From assembly GCF_003946305.1 (NCBI RefSeq), contig NZ_RHNS01000002.1, positions 62,001-126,000 on the forward strand: 64,000 nt of DNA, given 5' to 3'. Made by a program: the position numbers and the translations under genes. Source of the DNA: Lacticaseibacillus porcinae. GTDB lineage: Bacteria; Bacillota; Bacilli; Lactobacillales; Lactobacillaceae. Under the pieces are notes generated by a model. It saw only the letters and a program-made list of their open reading frames with translations. It made no database searches and was not told the origin of the DNA. How positions within the stretch are numbered: position 1 is the first letter of the stretch; each line of letters opens with the position of its first letter. Shown piece after piece: positions 60,339 to 64,000 of this stretch.

Positions 60339-61297
60339 GTTGCACCTCCGATTTGAAAAGGTGGCAATTGCGGTTGAAGAGATTGGCGTTGTGCTGCCAG
60401 CCATGGTGGCAACACCAATTGCTGACCGGCTTGGCTCGGCGTTTCATCACGGAAAAATCTTGGTCCCCGCGTTGCCACTTCAAATAATAATTGGGGACTG
60501 GGACGGAAATAATCAGATTGAAAGTAATACCGATCGACAATGCCTGACTGCGACAAGTCAAATTCTCCTAAGTGCGCCACCCATTGTTGTAAACTCGCCT
60601 GATCTTCAGTGATGAAGGCAATGTGATGGCCCATCCCATAACCTTGAGTGGCAATTGGCAGGTTGGGTTGCGCATCAATGATGAGCTGTTGACTGTGGCC
60701 ACGAGTGCCGAGGGCAAATAATTGTTGGCTTTTGGCAGTGGCCAAGAGGTGAAAGCCGAGCACGTCAGTTAACACATAAGCTAAGTGCGCAGCATTGACG
60801 ACGCTGATGGTCACCGGACCTAAGCCGCGCAACGCGATCTCAGCATCGACTGGGCTTTGGTCCCATGGTTGGTTGACTGCAGGCGTTGGGTCATGGGTAT
60901 CTGACCACAGTTCAAAAACTTGCCCATCAGCGTCTTCAAAGGTGAGGACGGCATCGCCGAATCGCGTTTGGCGAGTGGATTCAATGCCAAAGCTCGCCAA
61001 GCGTTCGGCCCATTGCCCCAAGGCGTGATCATCCACCACGCGAAAGCTGATCGCAGCGATCATATTACTACCACGAACTGCAGGCAATTGCTTAGGCAAA
61101 AAGAAAAAGGTGAGGTCGCTACCTGCAGTCCCGACGGCATCAGTGAAATAAAAATGGTAGCTGTCTGGTTGATCAAAGTTGACGGTTTGTTTGATCAACC
61201 GCAACCCTAAAATATGCGTCATAAACTCATAGGAAGATTTTGGATCGCGAGCGATGGCCGTGACATGATGGATTCCTTGCAACGGTGGCAGAGACAT
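60335..61297 (-). CDS. Ring-cleaving dioxygenase-like protein, MhqO/MhqA type
   Basis: This is a 320-residue protein of two vicinal-oxygen-chelate (glyoxalase/extradiol dioxygenase) modules. It has GIHHVTAIARDP at the start and GMGHHIAFITED in the second module, each giving a metal-ligand His, plus a late Glu in LLFEVAT. It matches the MhqO/MhqA proteins that respond to catechol and quinones. AGGAGG precedes the ATG. It is the first gene of a three-gene operon. No MarR-type MhqR regulator is adjacent. Confidence 0.88.
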   Translation of the reverse strand: MSLPPLQGIHHVTAIARDPKSSYEFMTHILGLRLIKQTVNFDQPDSYHFYFTDAVGTAGSDLTFFFLPKQLPAVRGSNMIAAISFRVVDDHALGQWAERLASFGIESTRQTRFGDAVLTFEDADGQVFELWSDTHDPTPAVNQPWDQSPVDAEIALRGLGPVTISVVNAAHLAYVLTDVLGFHLLATAKSQQLFALGTRGHSQQLIIDAQPNLPIATQGYGMGHHIAFITEDQASLQQWVAHLGEFDLSQSGIVDRYYFQSDYFRPSPQLLFEVATRGPRFFRDETPSQAGQQLVLPPWLAAQRQSLQPQLPPFQIGGAT

Positions 61298-61438
61298 TTG
61301 ACTGACCTCCTTTTGCTTCTATAGCTTAAGTGTACACGCTTATTTTCCAAAAGGCGATTTTCAAGCTTCGCGGCGGTGTGCAAGGCCTAGCATCTTTGTT
61401 ATAATAGGTTAGATATGCAAAGAAACGGAGGCCCATGT

Positions 61439-61963
61439 GTGGCAGTAATTAAACCAACGTGGCTGGTGCAAGCGGTGTATGGATTGACCCCTTCGCACTT
61501 GCAACAACAAGGCATCAAAGCGGTATTGTGTGATCTCGATAACACCTTGATCGCTTGGAACAACCCAGATGGCACCAAGCAACTGCATGATTGGTTGCAA
61601 GCGATGCAAGATGCTGGGGTGATCGTGATGGTGGTATCCAACAACAATCATGATCGCGTCAAGCGCGCGTTAGCCAAACTCGACTTACCATTTGTTTCCC
61701 GGGCGTTGAAACCTTTACCAGTTGGCATCCACCGCGCGATCAAACAACTGGGTTTTCAGAAGCAAGACGTGGTGATGGTCGGCGACCAACTGTTGACTGA
61801 TGTGTTAGCCGGCAACATTGCTGGCGTTAAAACCATTCTGGTGCAACCGCTGGTGGAAACAGATGCTTGGAATACGCGGATCACGCGCTTTTTTGAACGC
61901 GGAGCATTTTGGTTGTTAGGCGGCAAAAAGCGTCTAACTTATATGGAGGACATTAATGACTGA
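61439..61963 (+). CDS. YqeG-family HAD phosphatase
   Basis: This is a 174-residue HAD IIIA protein with nucleophile motif DLDNTLIAW, motif II VVSNN, and motif III-IV around KPLPVGI and VMVGDQLLTDVLAG. It is always linked to yqeH in Bacillota. The substrate may be a phosphatidylglycerol-phosphate-like compound or unknown. GTG 61439 is seven bases from GGAGG, and this decides the start over the ATG at 61415. It overlaps yqeH by eight bases. Confidence 0.92.
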   Translation: MAVIKPTWLVQAVYGLTPSHLQQQGIKAVLCDLDNTLIAWNNPDGTKQLHDWLQAMQDAGVIVMVVSNNNHDRVKRALAKLDLPFVSRALKPLPVGIHRAIKQLGFQKQDVVMVGDQLLTDVLAGNIAGVKTILVQPLVETDAWNTRITRFFERGAFWLLGGKKRLTYMEDIND

Positions 61964-63065
61964 AGAATTGCGTTGCATTGGTTGTGGGGCGTTGCTTCAA
62001 ACGGAAGATCCAAACAAATCAGGCTACTTGCCAAGTAGCAGTTTGGCAAAGATCCAAGCCGATCCCGACGCTGAAGTGTATTGCCAACGGTGCTTCCGCT
62101 TGCGGCATTACAATGAAGTGCAAGACGTTGAATTAACTGATGATGACTTTTTGAACTTGTTGAACGCCTTAGGCCAAAGCGATGCCTTGATCGTTAATGT
62201 GGTCGATATTTTCGACTTTAACGGTTCGGTCATCCCTGGTTTGCACCGCTTTGTCGGCGACAACCCAGTGATTTTAGTCGGCAACAAAGCGGACGTCTTA
62301 CCAAAGTCCGTCAACCCACGTAAGTTGACCAATTGGTTGACACAAGCGGCGCATGCCCAAGGCTTACGGCCAGTGGCGACCATGTTGACCTCGGCCAAAA
62401 AAGGGAAAATGATCGACGAGTTGCTTGACACCATTGAAAAATATCGCGAAGGTCGCGATGTTTACGTCGTTGGCGTCACCAACACTGGGAAATCGACGTT
62501 GATCAACCAAATCATCAAGCGATTGACTGGGGTGCAAGAATTGATCACCACCTCACGCTTCCCAGGCACCACGCTTGATCGCATCGAAATTCCACTGTCT
62601 GATGGCAAAGCGTTGATCGATACTCCAGGGATCATTCACCGCGGTCAAATGGCGCATTACATCGACACCAAAGATTTGAACTTAGTCGCTCCGACCAAAC
62701 CAATCCGGCCAGCGGTTTATCAATTAAACCCTGGGCAAACGATTTTCTTAGCCGGTTTGGCGCGGTTTGATTTCTTACGCGGCAAACGCTCAGGCTTCAC
62801 GATTTACGTCGATAATCAATTATTATTGCACCGCACCAAATTAGAAAATGCCGATGCCTTTTATGAAAAGCACAAAGCCGGCTTATTGCAGCCACCGCGT
62901 CCAGGGGCAGATTTTCCAGAATTGGTCCGCTTTGAATTCACGCCTAAGCAAAAGTCTGATTTAGTGTTTGCCGGCCTTGGTTGGATCGTCGTACCTGCAG
63001 GCGTTACCGTTGCTGGTTGGGCGCCTAAAGGGGTCGATGTGTTGATCCGCAAAGCATTGGTTTAA
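61956..63065 (+). CDS. yqeH: Ribosome biogenesis GTPase YqeH
   Basis: YqeH is a circularly permuted GTPase for 30S assembly. The 369-residue protein has an N-terminal zinc finger (CIGCG...CQRC), then G4 VGNKADVLPK, G1 GVTNTGKST and G3 LIDTPGI, and a C-terminal RNA-binding-like domain. ATG 61956 follows TGGAGG. Confidence 0.95.
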   Translation: MTEELRCIGCGALLQTEDPNKSGYLPSSSLAKIQADPDAEVYCQRCFRLRHYNEVQDVELTDDDFLNLLNALGQSDALIVNVVDIFDFNGSVIPGLHRFVGDNPVILVGNKADVLPKSVNPRKLTNWLTQAAHAQGLRPVATMLTSAKKGKMIDELLDTIEKYREGRDVYVVGVTNTGKSTLINQIIKRLTGVQELITTSRFPGTTLDRIEIPLSDGKALIDTPGIIHRGQMAHYIDTKDLNLVAPTKPIRPAVYQLNPGQTIFLAGLARFDFLRGKRSGFTIYVDNQLLLHRTKLENADAFYEKHKAGLLQPPRPGADFPELVRFEFTPKQKSDLVFAGLGWIVVPAGVTVAGWAPKGVDVLIRKALV

Positions 63066-63076
63066 AGGAGAAAAAC

Positions 63077-63388
63077 ATGTTAACAGGGAAACAAAAGCGT
63101 TACTTACGCAGCTTAGCCATGACTCAAAAGCCATTGATCAACGTCGGTAAAAACGGTGTCTCAGACACGTTCATCGATGGCGTCAAAGCGGCTTTAGAAG
63201 CCCGTGAAATGATCAAGATCAGCTTATTGCCTGCTACTGACGATACCCCAAAGTCTGTGGGCGAGGCTTTACAAGAAGCGATTCCAGGGATGGACATTGC
63301 CCAAACGATCGGCCGCAGCTTGGTCGTTTACAAACGTGCCTTTGATCCAGAAAACCGCAAATTGTCTGCGGAACTCGCAAAGCTGTAG
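63077..63388 (+). CDS. yhbY: RNA-binding CRM-domain protein YhbY (YqeI)
   Basis: This is a 103-residue CRM domain that associates with pre-50S ribosomal particles. The motif GKNGVSDTFIDGVKAALEARE (core GKNGVS) and a C-terminal VVYKRAF are typical. AAAGGAG precedes the ATG. It lies 12 bp after yqeH and about 20 bp before nadD. Confidence 0.94.
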   Translation: MLTGKQKRYLRSLAMTQKPLINVGKNGVSDTFIDGVKAALEAREMIKISLLPATDDTPKSVGEALQEAIPGMDIAQTIGRSLVVYKRAFDPENRKLSAELAKL

Positions 63389-63409
63389 GCATCAGTCATG
63401 GGGACATTC

Positions 63410-64000
63410 ATGAAAACCACCACGTTGTCGCATCCGGTGATCACCGCTAAAGAATCGGTGCAGATCCTAGGGCCACGTCGCAAACAAGTCGCGTTGTTTG
63501 GCGGGACGTTTAATCCCATTCACAACGGGCATTTGATCATGGCAGAAGCGGTGGGGACGCAACTGGGGTTAAAGCAAGTCTGCTTTATGCCAGATAACCA
63601 ACCGCCGCATGTCGATCACAAAGATGCGCTGCCAGCTGCCCAACGGTTGCAAATGTTGGAGCTAGCGATCAAAGACAACCCGTTATTTGGGTTGGAATTG
63701 TGCGAACTCGAACGCGGAGGCGTCAGCTACACTTATGACACCATGGTTGACTTGAAGAAATTGCATCCTGACACGGATTATTTTTTCATTATCGGGGCTG
63801 ACATGGTCGACTATTTACCGAAGTGGTATCGCATCAACGACTTGGTGAAGTTAGTGACTTTTGTCGGGGTCAAGCGCCCAGGCTACGCGCCTGCTAGTCC
63901 TTATCCAATCGTGTGGGTGGATGCGCCGATCATTGAAATTTCCTCGACTCAAATCAGGGAGCGTGTCGCAAGGGGCCAAAGCATTCGCTACTTGGTGCCT
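63410..64000 (+). CDS. nadD: Nicotinate-nucleotide adenylyltransferase, N-terminal part (3' truncated)
   Basis: NadD makes deamido-NAD from nicotinate mononucleotide. The frame is open to the window edge and gives 197 residues, about 15-20 short of full length. GGTFNPIHNGHL near residue 34 is the nucleotidyltransferase motif, and EISSTQIRERVARG near the end is the ISSTxxR motif. The N-terminus is extended by about 25 residues relative to short homologues. The start may be ATG 63410 or 63398. The ribosome binding site is weak (GGGG). Confidence 0.94.
   Translation, partial: MKTTTLSHPVITAKESVQILGPRRKQVALFGGTFNPIHNGHLIMAEAVGTQLGLKQVCFMPDNQPPHVDHKDALPAAQRLQMLELAIKDNPLFGLELCELERGGVSYTYDTMVDLKKLHPDTDYFFIIGADMVDYLPKWYRINDLVKLVTFVGVKRPGYAPASPYPIVWVDAPIIEISSTQIRERVARGQSIRYLVP

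Noticed and set aside
1-64000. Prophage, insertion sequences or CRISPR arrays
   Set aside because: No transposase, integrase, phage structural gene or regularly spaced repeat was seen on either strand.

Overview
The window reads as a contiguous stretch of chromosome from a member of the Lactobacillaceae. The evidence is Bacillota-type gene order (yqeG-yqeH-yhbY-nadD, infC-rpmI-rplT, ytmP-trmB, ytpP-ytpR-sftA-murC, polA-mutM-coaE-nrdR-dnaB-dnaI, hit facing ecsAB), T-box control of argS and thrS, AGGAGG-type ribosome binding sites, CcpA cre-like sites, a class 1A dihydroorotate dehydrogenase, an L-lactate oxidase, and mannose-class PTS components. Base composition looks balanced rather than AT-rich, which fits the Lacticaseibacillus/Schleiferilactobacillus side of the family. 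The genus is my inference and is not proven. I see no prophage, insertion sequence, CRISPR array or rRNA operon. Almost everything is coding, and most operons end in clear intrinsic terminators.

Layout. 0-4 kb: tail of the purine operon (purM partial, purN, purH, purD). 4-5.3 kb: nrdG and an unknown protein. 5.4-10 kb: a Bce-type antimicrobial-peptide sensing and export module, with kinase and regulator divergent from the ABC transporter. 10-14.5 kb: an ABM-like protein, a metallo-hydrolase, an Spx paralogue, mecA, pyrD and a solitary HicB-like protein. 14.8-17.4 kb: tRNA-Gly(CCC), an arginine T-box, argS and argR. 17.4-23.4 kb: a PadR-regulated membrane protein, a pseudouridine synthase, a class A PBP, a YlbF-family protein and YhaM. 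23.4-27.6 kb: two tandem prsA genes, then a PAS-domain protein with lactate oxidase. 27.6-38.8 kb: hit/ecsAB, ytmP-trmB, thioredoxin, ytpR, sftA, murC, a BI-1 protein and an unknown. 39.3-49 kb: replication and repair cluster, then T-box thrS. 49-55 kb: an rsgA paralogue behind a probable leader peptide, then a MurNAc-type PTS/murQ operon and a TauE-like permease. 55-64 kb: infC-rpmI-rplT, an M3 peptidase, an MhqO/MhqD-like quinone-detoxification operon, and the yqeG cluster ending in a truncated nadD.

The most unusual material is non-coding. Two intergenic elements (38832-39114 and 56657-56853) each form a very long imperfect stem without any insertion or deletion (59 of 72 and 39 of 46 positions paired). 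Each stem encloses small hairpins, and three of those hairpins share a seven-base loop of the form AAANCCS. They look like two members of one family of large structured RNA or cruciform elements, and I recognise no named class. Other leads are a 17-residue leader peptide whose stop codon abuts a hairpin that hides the rsgA ribosome binding site, a mannose-family PTS paired with MurQ and no EIIA, an RpiR regulator that seems to start at a non-AUG codon, and an unexplained 230-bp region before yhaM.
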